Shown here one piece after another: positions 59,301-64,000 of a DNA stretch of 64,000 nucleotides; position 1 is the first letter of the stretch; every line of letters starts with the position of its first letter. Made by a program: the position numbers and the translations under genes. The stretch is taken from contig NC_034438.1 in assembly GCF_002078875.1 (NCBI RefSeq), positions 70,191,459-70,255,458 of the forward strand. Reading direction: 5' to 3'. The stretch is from Numida meleagris. Taxonomy: Eukaryota; Chordata; Aves; Galliformes; Numididae. The notes beneath the pieces are model-generated. The model was not told where the DNA came from. It saw only the letters and a list, made by a program, of their open reading frames with translations, and searched no databases.

Positions 59301-61464
59301 TACAAATCTGCTCTGTTACAATCTAGTGATTTTTACATAGATCTCTGTAAAAATTAAAATCTTGCTTTCAGGCCATGGATCTTCTGTTCTACATGGACAC
59401 TTCCCGGGATACATGAGAAAGGCAGACAGGTTAAACTGAACAACTTCTAAATAGCAGTAACCTGCTATTAGCGTAAGTACATAAGTAACTTGCTGGCAAG
59501 TACCAGCTTGTGAAATTCTGGGGGGTCAAATATGTTTGGAGTTCTATTTCAAGACACATCTGGCTTGTTTCTGTCTTTTTAATTGTCCTAGATTGTCCAC
59601 CATTGTTGAATAAGCATGCCTTGTAACTGTGGCCATGCAGCACGCCACATTTGTGAGGCTGTTTGCAGAGACAGCTCCCGCCACCTCAGAAATCATGAAT
59701 CAGTTTCCGAATACAAGAAACACTATTTTATAAATAAATAAATAAATGATTCCAATAATTTCTGAAATATTGCCTAGCATCAGGCTTTCATTCTAAATGA
59801 TTACTACATAGTGTGCCTCATCTTGCATTATGTGACAAATTGGTTTAGTTCACCAGATGCACATCTCGGTTCCCACCTGCACCAGGTGTTAACTTGCACT
59901 GCAATCACATTTCAACAAAAGGTAGTACTCAGCTGAGGGGCTAATTCTGATCTACACAGCAGACTGGCATTCATGAAGGCTACTGAAGGACACAAGCATC
60001 CTGCATAGGAATTAAGTGTCAGTCATGTGGAAGAAAAAAAGACAGAAACTAGCACCGGCTACTAAAAATGAAATTACATGTTAAGACTATTTGGCACTGG
60101 CAGAGGAATATGCACATTGGAATATAAGTCTTTGACCATTTGGGACACGTGTGATTTAAAAGAACTTCAGATTTTGTGCACCAAAATTAACTGCAGGCTT
60201 ACTAGCTGAAATCTTTAAGCACAAGTTAGCCTCCATTCAATTTTAATTCCACTGTTTATACATGAAGTTTAACTTTGATTTTGCAAATTGCTCATTTTAG
60301 TGGCTAACGGGAAAAAAAAAACAAACATATTTTCTTTCTATTTCATAAATAGGTTGGAAAGAACCTTAAGGATCATCCAGTTTAAATTCCCCTGCTATGG
60401 GCAGAGATGGCCCCAACTAATACACACACACACACACACACACGTATTTAATATATGTATACATTTTCCATATATAAAAATGTATCTGGTTCCCACAAAT
60501 AGAACCAACAGCACAACATACCAGGAGGCCACACCATTCACATCTCATGCCAGACAGCACCTCAGAAGAGCCACAGGTTTTTTTGCAAACTTCGCAGCGA
60601 GCTCCTGAAGGAAGGTTTCCCTCCCTCCAGTGGTGATGGTAAGTGTCCTGGTAGAAAACATCACAACGCAGCATTACATATGACAACAGCTACAGAAACA
60701 CCTCCAACCTAATTTAAAATGAGTAATTCAAAAAGCTCTTAGAAAGCAGATCAGGAATGTTATTTTTTTTTTACTAAGAAGTAAGACCCACAACAATCTT
60801 ACATTTCATAGAAAGACCGTATCAAACTACCCAAACATTTATTATACGGTGCTTTGTCTTTGCAGTCCACCAAAACCAAGCATTCTTAAAGAGTAAAAAG
60901 TAAATCCTGGAAGAGTAGCACTGTGCGTGTATTGGACAGTGGGAAGTCAGGAATTCTCATCTCTGACAGACTGCAGCAAGACAGTAATGTTGTAATGTTC
61001 ACCAGGGATGCACTGCACTCAACAGCTTACTCTACAGGAAAAAAATAATTTCATACCAGCTTCTACAATGTAAGTATTTAGAAAGATGACAGACGCCGGT
61101 TTCACCTTTTAATTAGGACACAGCATACACTGCACAGACTTTTCAGCAAGAATTCTGTAAACCTCAAGAATCTAAGTTCATCTCACTATCTGCAATGTAT
61201 TCCATTGCCACAAGTCTTTGTCTACAGATAAGCTGCAAAAGAGCTTTTTTTTATTGTCAGCCTGTGCAAAAAAAAAGAAAAAGAAAAGGGTCAGGACTCT
61301 TGTCTCTCACACCTCTAACCCTTATTTTTGTAGTGAAAATGTGTGACCACTTTCTGCAGCGGACAAACTGACACTTACGTGGTCCTGGTGCCCATCCTGG
61401 TGGCACTGCCGGCAGTCACTGCAAGCAAACAGGATGCAATCCGCGTGGACGTGCAGCTCACAGA
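14268..61464 (-). CDS. DGKQ: Diacylglycerol kinase theta (5' exons outside window)
   Basis: DGKQ phosphorylates diacylglycerol to phosphatidic acid using ATP, ending diacylglycerol signalling at membranes and in the nucleus. Twenty coding exons are placed on the minus strand: 61379-61464, 60522-60647, 58912-59065, 55471-55539, 46443-46543, 44872-45095, 43972-44062, 42012-42066, 40008-40069, 39590-39740, 38716-38754, 36949-37064, 28206-28357, 26746-26894, 25595-25776, 24340-24440, 18419-18565, 17270-17381, 15403-15555 and 14268-14318. All introns are GT-AG and phases agree throughout. The 772 visible residues (numbered here from the first full codon) cover part of C1-2, C1-3 (about 29-82), the Ras-associating/PH-like region (about 146-260), DAGKc (about 430-585, GGDGT at 491-495) and the accessory domain (586-756). 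Theta is chosen over other isoforms because of the third C1 with its [12 protein letters not shown] block and the Ras-associating region, which occur together only in theta. The N-terminus lies beyond 64000. No premature stop is seen, so the gene looks intact. Confidence 0.96.
15403..15555 (-). CDS. DGKQ: DGKQ exon, accessory domain end
   Basis: Residues 706-756 (51 codons, phase 0 to 0), including [16 protein letters not shown] and [13 protein letters not shown]. The VDGEPW block is a hallmark of the kinase accessory domain fold shared by diacylglycerol and sphingosine kinases. Confidence 0.97.
17270..17381 (-). CDS. DGKQ: DGKQ exon, accessory domain
   Basis: Residues 669-705, preceded by split Ser668. 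It contains [24 protein letters not shown] and VTGVVHM, a highly conserved core of the accessory domain. The acceptor is ctgtgcag and the donor gtaagt; phase 2 in, phase 0 out. Confidence 0.97.
17742..17790 (-). mobile_element. Short CR1-like 3' end fragment
   Basis: About 50 bases match the pattern of the CR1 3' end read in reverse (GGATGGGACCCACAAGGATCATC then GTCCAAC-like sequence). Too short and diverged to assign a subfamily. It lies in the DGKQ intron between 17381 and 18419. Confidence 0.45.
18419..18565 (-). CDS. DGKQ: DGKQ exon, accessory domain
   Basis: Residues 620-667, with split codons Arg619 and Ser668. It contains [17 protein letters not shown] and [14 protein letters not shown]. 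The acceptor is ctcctag, the donor gtaaaa. Confidence 0.97.
18727..19010 (-). mobile_element. CR1 LINE 3' fragment
   Basis: Minus-strand reading gives the CR1 ORF2 C-terminus ([17 protein letters not shown], then [15 protein letters not shown]) followed by the CR1 3' UTR and a terminal tail near 18727-18740 (plus-strand GAATCACAGAATGG). It is 5'-truncated near 19010, as is usual for CR1. It lies in a DGKQ intron in the same orientation as the gene. Confidence 0.88.
19011..23093 (-). other. DGKQ intron, nothing else assigned
   Basis: Part of the intron between exons 24340-24440 and 18419-18565. It contains A-rich runs near 20088-20112 and 22484-22496, and mixed sequence with GC-moderate patches around 20500-21600. 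I see no recognisable gene, RNA or repeat family. Confidence 0.4.
23094..23830 (-). mobile_element. CR1 LINE 3' fragment
   Basis: Reverse-oriented CR1. Minus frames show [36 protein letters not shown] and [19 protein letters not shown], with a frameshift between them (two overlapping minus frames at 23363-23881 and 23500-23871). The 3' end faces low coordinates near 23094. 5'-truncated. Confidence 0.9.
24340..24440 (-). CDS. DGKQ: DGKQ exon, start of accessory domain
   Basis: Residues 586-618, ending in split Arg619. It contains [16 protein letters not shown] and [12 protein letters not shown], the NYCGxGIDA signature at the catalytic/accessory boundary of diacylglycerol kinases. A polypyrimidine tract of 11 T precedes the acceptor. 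Confidence 0.97.
25595..25776 (-). CDS. DGKQ: DGKQ exon, end of catalytic domain
   Basis: Residues 526-585. It begins [17 protein letters not shown], completing the GTGNDLGR motif from the previous exon, then [16 protein letters not shown] and an acidic insert ending EPEPPK. Phase 1 in (split Gly525), phase 0 out. Confidence 0.98.
26746..26894 (-). CDS. DGKQ: DGKQ exon, GGDGT catalytic motif
   Basis: Residues 476-524. It contains [17 protein letters not shown] with the nucleotide-binding GGDGT at residues 491-495, and AILPLGTG reaching into the next exon. Split codons are Gly475 and Gly525. The acceptor follows a long pyrimidine tract. Confidence 0.98.
26895..28205 (-). other. DGKQ intron, nothing else assigned
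   Basis: AT-rich intron with an A-rich run at 28125-28147. No gene or recognisable repeat seen. Confidence 0.4.
28206..28357 (-). CDS. DGKQ: DGKQ exon, start of catalytic domain
   Basis: Residues 425-474, ending in split Gly475. It contains [19 protein letters not shown] and [17 protein letters not shown], the N-terminal nucleotide-binding strand and loop of DAGKc. The acceptor is cattcag, the donor gtaagt. Confidence 0.98.
28861..30340 (+). mobile_element. CR1 LINE, plus orientation, interrupted
   Basis: Opposite in orientation to DGKQ. The 5' part (28861-29352) encodes the reverse transcriptase region, including GKVMEQLI and a [16 protein letters not shown] stretch near 29110-29160. After an interruption at 29354-29461 the element resumes with the post-catalytic region (a KFVDDT-like stretch near 29480, then [15 protein letters not shown] and [18 protein letters not shown]). 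It ends near 30300-30340 with a TTGGACAAGATGATCTCAGG-type CR1 3' UTR. Frames are broken, so it is dead. Confidence 0.9.
29354..29461 (-). mobile_element. CR1 3' fragment nested in another CR1
   Basis: A reverse-oriented CR1 3' end (plus-strand AAAATCACCAAGGTTGGAAA near 29362, then TCCAATCATCCACCTACCACTAGTATT) splits the plus-oriented CR1 exactly between its catalytic and post-catalytic parts. It is younger than its host. The sequence type (CACCTACCACTA, CCACTAAACCATGTC) differs from the neighbouring CR1 copies and points to another subfamily. Confidence 0.75.
30341..34164 (-). other. DGKQ intron, nothing else assigned
   Basis: Long intron segment. GC-moderate patches occur at 30340-30560 and 32980-33760, with A-rich runs near 32650-32672. 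Open frames here have no family resemblance. I see no gene or repeat that I can name. Confidence 0.4.
34165..34245 (-). mobile_element. Short CR1-like 3' end fragment
   Basis: Plus-strand GCGAAGGACCTCAGCAGGTC followed by ATCCAGCCCAACTGCC matches the reverse of a CR1 3' end. Short and diverged. Confidence 0.5.
34356..35640 (+). mobile_element. Mariner-type DNA transposon remnant (Galluhop-like)
   Basis: About 1.28 kb with inverted ends: plus 34366-34381 and the reverse complement of 35614-35629 share AAAGTAATGCCTCCT. Transposase pieces appear in different plus frames: an N-terminal block [15 protein letters not shown] (about 34530-34575), then [20 protein letters not shown] (about 34870-34930), ISDDNW with the first catalytic Asp, [10 protein letters not shown] (about 35236-35265), and [16 protein letters not shown] (about 35310-35360) with the third Asp. 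The second catalytic Asp of the DD34D triad is Asn here (codon at 35248-35250). The reading frame is broken by stops and frameshifts, so the element is inactive. The Galluhop attribution is from memory of the ends and protein type. Confidence 0.87.
35641..36948 (-). other. DGKQ intron, nothing else assigned
   Basis: AT-rich intron between the mariner remnant and the next upstream DGKQ exon. Nothing else recognised. Confidence 0.4.
36949..37064 (-). CDS. DGKQ: DGKQ exon, linker before catalytic domain
   Basis: Residues 387-424, preceded by split Gly386. It contains [20 protein letters not shown] and ends NAVVMPEVM. At the last stretch my recollection of human DGKQ is LPDLL, an LXXLL-type motif; here it is MPEVM. 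Phase 0 out, donor gtaaga. Confidence 0.96.
37065..38715 (-). other. DGKQ intron, nothing else assigned
   Basis: AT-rich intron between exons 38716-38754 and 36949-37064. No coding or repeat signal seen. Confidence 0.4.
38716..38754 (-). CDS. DGKQ: DGKQ micro-exon
   Basis: A 39-base exon encoding residues 374-385, [12 protein letters not shown], between split Thr373 and Gly386. Acceptor tttgcag, donor gtaagc. It aligns with the human VVSVSHIYSSQG segment and keeps phase 1 on both sides, so skipping it would not shift the frame. Confidence 0.95.
39590..39740 (-). CDS. DGKQ: DGKQ exon, linker domain
   Basis: Residues 323-372, ending in split Thr373. It contains [17 protein letters not shown] and [20 protein letters not shown]. 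Acceptor tttgcag, donor gtgagt. The VGGLPP block matches the region between the Ras-associating and catalytic domains of theta. Confidence 0.97.
40008..40069 (-). CDS. DGKQ: DGKQ exon
   Basis: Residues 303-322, preceded by split Val302: [20 protein letters not shown]. Acceptor tttctag, donor gtatat. It matches the human VQRTMLMDEQPLLDRLQDIR stretch. Confidence 0.95.
40504..40527. repeat. Small inverted repeat
   Basis: Two perfect 9-base arms, CATAGAATC (40504-40512) and GATTCTATG (40519-40527), separated by 6 bases. The arms resemble the CR1 3' tail repeat in opposite orientations. Confidence 0.5.
40716..41350 (-). mobile_element. CR1 LINE 3' fragment
   Basis: Reverse-oriented CR1 starting at plus AATCACAGGACCCTGAGAGT. 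Plus-strand text such as CACCACCCTTGCTGGAAAAA and CCCCTTGTCCTGTCACCACA is typical of CR1 read in reverse, and minus frames give degenerate ORF2 C-terminal sequence. It lies in the DGKQ intron between 42012 and 40069 and is 5'-truncated near 41350. Confidence 0.88.
42012..42066 (-). CDS. DGKQ: DGKQ exon
   Basis: Residues 284-301, ending in split Val302: [18 protein letters not shown]. Acceptor ttggcag, donor gtaagt. It aligns with the human ESFQLVEVAMGCRH stretch of the Ras-associating region. Confidence 0.95.
42067..43971 (-). other. DGKQ intron, nothing else assigned
   Basis: Mixed AT-rich intron. An open plus frame at 42362-42628 (88 codons) shows no recognisable family. Confidence 0.4.
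43972..44062 (-). CDS. DGKQ: DGKQ exon, Ras-associating region
   Basis: Residues 254-283, preceded by split Trp253: [20 protein letters not shown] then [10 protein letters not shown]. The exon opens with six G after the acceptor tttccag; using this position restores the frame. Donor gtaaat. Confidence 0.95.
44872..45095 (-). CDS. DGKQ: DGKQ exon, Ras-associating region
   Basis: Residues 179-252, ending in split Trp253. It begins [19 protein letters not shown], passes through an acidic stretch and ends [20 protein letters not shown] then PAWL, matching human PEAWVIRALPRAQEVLKIYP. Acceptor gtcgtag, donor gtgagt. It is the longest visible exon, at 224 bases. Confidence 0.96.
45096..46442 (-). 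other. DGKQ intron, nothing else assigned
   Basis: AT-rich intron without recognisable repeats or genes. Confidence 0.4.
46443..46543 (-). CDS. DGKQ: DGKQ exon, start of Ras-associating region
   Basis: Residues 146-178, preceded by split Ser145: [20 protein letters not shown] then [13 protein letters not shown]. Acceptor cattcag, donor gtaaga. It closely matches human KQTLKIFDGDDAVRRSQFRL. Confidence 0.97.
46544..48294 (-). other. DGKQ intron, nothing else assigned
   Basis: First part of the 8.9 kb intron between exons 55471-55539 and 46443-46543. The open frames at 46753-47606 on both strands have no recognisable family. Confidence 0.4.
48295..48765 (+). mobile_element. CR1 LINE 3' fragment with intact tail
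   Basis: Plus-oriented CR1, opposite to DGKQ. It begins in the [19 protein letters not shown] region (48330-48390), continues through a degenerate C-terminus and ends with the CR1 terminal repeat CCATGATTCTATGATCATTC around 48743-48762. 5'-truncated. Confidence 0.88.
48766..52087 (-). other. DGKQ intron, nothing else assigned
   Basis: AT-rich intron with a pronounced T-rich tract at 50612-50660 and A-rich tracts near 51280-51315. No gene or named repeat recognised. Confidence 0.4.
50612..50660. repeat. T-rich low-complexity tract
   Basis: A run of TTTTG units followed by two long T runs interrupted by CC. On the DGKQ sense strand this is a poly-A-rich tract within an intron. Confidence 0.8.
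52088..52218 (+). mobile_element. CR1 LINE 3' end fragment
   Basis: Plus-oriented CR1 3' end: GTGTTCAAGAAACATTTAGA, GGTGGTAGGTGGATGGACTG and GATGATCTTGTAGGTCTTTT, ending in the tail CTCATTCTATGATTCTAATT. It is a well-preserved terminal piece, apparently of the same subfamily type as the nested fragment at 29354-29461. Confidence 0.9.
52219..53640 (-). other. DGKQ intron, nothing else assigned
   Basis: AT-rich intron with a T run at 53079-53090. Nothing recognisable. Confidence 0.4.
53641..54470 (+). mobile_element. LTR-like region, possibly two adjoining solo LTRs
   Basis: The segment has LTR-like features in plus orientation: a TATA-like GGAGATAAAAGG around 53989, then about 95 bases later ATTAAA (54083). 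Further on, a second block holds AATAAA (54286) followed by AATCTCCAAACACTGAGTGTG and a tail through GTGACAGTAACTGATGAGC to about 54470. I associate that tail with avian ERV LTRs. No internal retroviral genes lie between. Clean TG/CA termini and target-site duplications could not be set by eye. Confidence 0.42.
54471..55470 (-). other. DGKQ intron, nothing else assigned
   Basis: AT-rich intron next to exon 55471-55539. An AAAC-type run lies near 54690-54706. Nothing else seen. Confidence 0.4.
55471..55539 (-). CDS. DGKQ: DGKQ exon, acidic linker after C1-3
   Basis: Residues 123-144 between split Asp122 and Ser145: [20 protein letters not shown] then DS. Acceptor ttcacag, donor gtaagt. The low-complexity acidic linker matches the position of human GEGGDGADG..., between the third C1 and the KQTL block. 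Only this frame keeps both neighbours in phase. Confidence 0.88.
55540..57912 (-). other. DGKQ intron, nothing else assigned
   Basis: AT-rich intron with A runs at 56700-56713 and T runs at 56791-56800. The overlapping plus frames at 56909-57145 and the minus frame at 57197-57424 have no recognisable family. Confidence 0.4.
57913..58002 (-). other. Possible DGKQ cassette exon
   Basis: Between exons 58912-59065 and 55471-55539 a good acceptor (pyrimidine-rich tract then CTCACCAG, exon start 58002) leads into an open frame in the required phase. It encodes an acidic [14 protein letters not shown]... linker-like peptide. Ending at 57913 (donor gttata) gives 90 bases with phase 1 on both sides, so inclusion would keep the frame. 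Ending at 57917 (donor gttggt, a better match) gives 86 bases and would break it. Both donors are weak. Human DGKQ, as I recall it, has no counterpart. Confidence 0.25.
58003..58911 (-). other. DGKQ intron, nothing else assigned
   Basis: AT-rich intron between exon 58912-59065 and the possible cassette exon. No other signal. Confidence 0.4.
58912..59065 (-). CDS. DGKQ: DGKQ exon, end of C1-3 and following conserved block
   Basis: Residues 71-121, ending in split Asp122: [20 protein letters not shown], then [20 protein letters not shown] and [11 protein letters not shown]. The His and Cys of AHAAC and PEC complete the third C1 zinc ligands. Acceptor tttgcag, donor gtaaaa. Confidence 0.97.
60345..60420 (-). 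mobile_element. Short CR1-like 3' end fragment
   Basis: Plus-strand AATAGGTTGGAAAGAACCTT, AAGGATCATCCAGTTTAAATT and CCCCTGCTATGGGCAGAGAT is the reverse of a CR1 3' end. It is truncated where the CA repeat begins. Confidence 0.7.
60422..60443. repeat. (CA)n microsatellite
   Basis: About 11 CA units in a row (ACACAC... up to CACG). Adjacent to the degraded CR1 end in a DGKQ intron. A likely length polymorphism. Confidence 0.93.
60522..60647 (-). CDS. DGKQ: DGKQ exon, third C1 domain
   Basis: Residues 29-70: [20 protein letters not shown], then [20 protein letters not shown] and LL. The CEVC and CEWC pairs are zinc ligands of C1-3, and [12 protein letters not shown] is diagnostic of the theta isoform. 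Acceptor ctaccag, donor gtatgt. Confidence 0.98.
61379..61464 (-). CDS. DGKQ: DGKQ exon, end of second C1 domain (first visible exon)
   Basis: Residues 1-28, with a split Val codon before them: [20 protein letters not shown] then HQDGHQDH. The Cys and His residues complete the second C1 zinc finger. Acceptor ttttcag (phase 1 in), donor gtaagt. The preceding exon must lie to the right of 64000, as none is recognisable in 61465-64000. Confidence 0.96.
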
Positions 61465-64000
61465 CTGAAAAGATGAAAACAAGAAAATCTCTAAGTCAGA
61501 GTCCCTTGGTTTCTGCAGTTCCTCTGTTCCTTCCTCTCTCCACCCTATACTTCCTCCAGTACCTTTTTGCAATGTATTTTCGTCCCTTCATGCTCTTTTC
61601 TGCTCAGCAAAGATAGGCAATAAAAGATTATCAGCGCTACCCTGTGTGTTGCTCCATTTCCTTTGTGTTAAATTAATGCAGCAAATATGAGGAAAGGCTG
61701 AGCTAATTTTGCTCGTAACTACTTGCCTTTTTTCTTCTAATACAGCAAGCTGAATTTGTAGCAAGTGTTTGGCTTATTACACCTTTTCACAGGAACAGTG
61801 CCTACTCTAGTATTGTCACCCCTGAAGTCTACTTCGATTTAATCAAATCCAAAAAACTCAATGTTAGAAGCAGTAACAGGAAGTTTCTCTTCTGCACCTG
61901 AACATCAAGAGCAGAGCCAATGTAAATTATCTTCCTGAAAGTGTGCTCCAAACCCTTCCCAAACCCGATGGAGCCCTGAGGTGGCTTCCTTCTTGGGCAG
62001 AGTACAGCGGCCTGAATGCCTCATTTGCTCATGAAATAAATCCTCTTCATTACTGGATGACACACTGAGCACTGAATTTTAAACTCAACCAGAACGAATG
62101 TGTACATTCATCGCAGAGATCTGTCTAAGCTATGGTAGCATACTGTAAAGCACAATTTTGTTGTCAGGAAAAGGAAAATGCTAATTTTTCTCAGCGCTTT
62201 CTCTTAAGTAAGCTTCACGGTGTCTTCCAAAACACCTGAGACACTTCAGACAGAAGTTTTAGTGAAGCCTGAGAATGATGGGTAGGTGTCTTTATTTCTT
62301 AAACTCTAACTTATCAGATGTGAAAGAAAAGGGTACACAGGAAAAAAACAGAAAACCACAAAAAAACAACTGAAAGACCTCAGTGTCTAGCTTCATACTG
62401 CAAAGGTCAGGACTGCTCTCTAAAGAAGACAATCAGATGTATAAGAAGATCTATCGCTAGCTGCTTTTTAAAGACTTGTCTACACAAGTGCTCTGGGAAG
62501 GCATCCAATTTCTTGCTCAAGTAAACAGAAGTAAGAGGTAAGAGTCATGTTCTCCAAATGTAATTTCTCCCCTGTAAAACAGGTGATCGATCCAAGCACG
62601 CTGCAATAACCTGAAGACTGTACCCTGAAGACTGGAATGCAGGAACTGCGGATGCTATCTATGCTACCAGAAAACATCCTGAAAACAGCATTCGACTTCC
62701 TAAGTGTAACACCTCATTGTGAAAGTGCTCTGCAAGCTCTAGAAAAGGTGGTCACACTAACACTGTGTTACTGCAGCCCTGGAGAAAGCACATCTACCAC
62801 CACCCCAAAGCACAGCGAGCCATCTCAACAATGAATGCAGTTCTCATCCCGTGGGCCTTTCCTCTGCTCAGCAATCTTACATGAGCTGTGACACGGCTCC
62901 TCCTCAGCTCGTGCTTCCCCCTAAACCATGCTTACAGAGAGAACAGGAATATTTTATTATTGAATAAATTCACAAAAAACTAGGTGCTCTGAGCCATAGC
63001 TTCACTAACAGCAGAAGTTTCTGTAGATCAGATTATGGTTTCAAGGAGTTAACAAAAACTTTTTTTTTTTATCATTAACTCTGCTAACACAAACACACAC
63101 CGCCCTCCGCTATCCTGTGTAAGAATACAGAAGGTTTTAAAATCATTCACTCCCCTGCTGTTACTGACACCAGTCCCCGCTCACAATTAGAAGGAAACAC
63201 ATGCATGTGAAGGGCAGGAGTGTCACAGGAGTTAAACCCCTAAGGCAGCAATACCACTGATGGAAAGATAAAGCTGTTCATGTGTAAAGATCAATTCAAA
63301 TCAGTGTGCCCACCAGTTCCATCTTTAGCAGCATTTCCATTTCCTACACAGTTCTTTAAGTCATAACAAAACAAAGGTTTTCTGTTCAAGTTTATCATGG
63401 AAGAGCTGTGAACGTATTTCACAAATACAAACTTGATAGGATAGCCTTTAAAATGTTACCCACACTCCTCAAAAAATAAATAAAATCCAGTCATTAAGTA
63501 GAAGTTCACAATTTACTGTTCCTGACTGATGCTTAAAAGAAACTACTACAAAGCAACCAGTATTAACAAATGTTTGTGCTGCTCTTTTTTTTTTTCCTCT
63601 TTTATTTCCATTCCTTCTTGGAAAGAAAAGGAAACGGAACATCCAGCATCCTTGGTCCAGGTTGAACAGTTTTCAGTGAATTCTACAACAAAGCAGCTAT
63701 CCAAAGTAGTTAATATTTGTCAGTAGAGACTGGATACCAAATATTCTATTTTTTTTGCCAATGAGGTGTATGTACCAATCTTAGCAGGAGTTAACATACA
63801 TATATGCTAGTTTCTGAAGACAGATGCCGTATCACACATGCGCAGCGTATAGTACTCGTCTGATGACTTTCCTTTCAAAAAAAAAAACAAACCCAAAAAA
63901 GATATTGCAGGACATGGAGAGCCTAAAGCAACCCATGTCAGTTGTTTTAAAAGTATCTCCAATTATGCCAGTCATTTGCTTAGAAAAAATAACTTCACGT
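61465..64000 (-). other. DGKQ intron (5' side), nothing else assigned
   Basis: The minus strand was read for the missing first half of C1-2 and for C1-1; neither is present. T-rich runs lie at 63060-63071 and 63583-63597. No repeat family or other gene recognised. Confidence 0.5.

Larger units (their letters stand above)
59066..60521 (-). other. DGKQ intron with short repeats
   Basis: AT-rich intron. It holds an (AAAT)n run at about 59731-59748, a degraded CR1 end near 60345-60420 and the CA microsatellite next to it. Confidence 0.5.

Noticed and set aside
60422..60443. CA repeat as part of a CRISPR-like or tandem array
   Set aside because: It is a plain dinucleotide microsatellite without spacers.
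61465..64000. Missing DGKQ exons for C1-1 and the first half of C1-2
   Set aside because: No cysteine-rich C1 pattern with a phase 1 donor was found on the minus strand here; they should be farther right.

Overview
The window is vertebrate nuclear DNA from a bird, most likely a galliform such as chicken. The evidence is a long multi-exon gene with GT-AG introns, many chicken-repeat-1 (CR1) LINE fragments in both orientations, a mariner remnant whose ends resemble the Galluhop-type element known from chicken, and retroviral remnants. There is no bacterial-type operon, CRISPR array or rRNA. Most open frames in six-frame translation are chance frames in introns or UTR.

The backbone of the window is one gene on the minus strand, DGKQ (diacylglycerol kinase theta). 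I can place 20 consecutive coding exons, running from 61464 down to the stop codon at 14268. They encode 772 residues plus a split first codon. Every exon has GT-AG borders, and all 19 junctions keep the reading frame. The order is: second half of the second C1 zinc finger, third C1, acidic linker, Ras-associating/PH-like region, a linker domain, the DAGKc catalytic domain with its GGDGT motif, and the accessory domain ending in a lysine-rich tail. The 5' exons (N-terminus, first C1, start of the second C1) lie beyond 64000. A long 3' UTR probably extends leftward from 14267, perhaps to about 6590, and contains a CR1 copy.

Layout from left to right: 1-500 nothing assigned; 540-1170 a CpG island with GC boxes, a YY1-like site and a plausible splice donor on each strand; 1430-2440 a broken class I (gammaretrovirus-like) pol remnant on the minus strand; 3140-3440 a CR1 fragment; 3440-6590 nothing assigned; 6590-14267 candidate DGKQ 3' UTR; 14268-61464 DGKQ exons and introns; 61465-64000 intron. 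The introns hold CR1 copies, one oppositely oriented CR1 nested inside another, a dead mariner element, an LTR-like region near 53.6-54.5 kb and short simple repeats.

I found no previously undescribed system. The items most worth a second look are a possible frame-preserving cassette exon at 57913-58002, the 12-A run encoding the lysine tail, the CpG island with two-way splice donors, and the internally deleted CR1 in the presumed 3' UTR.
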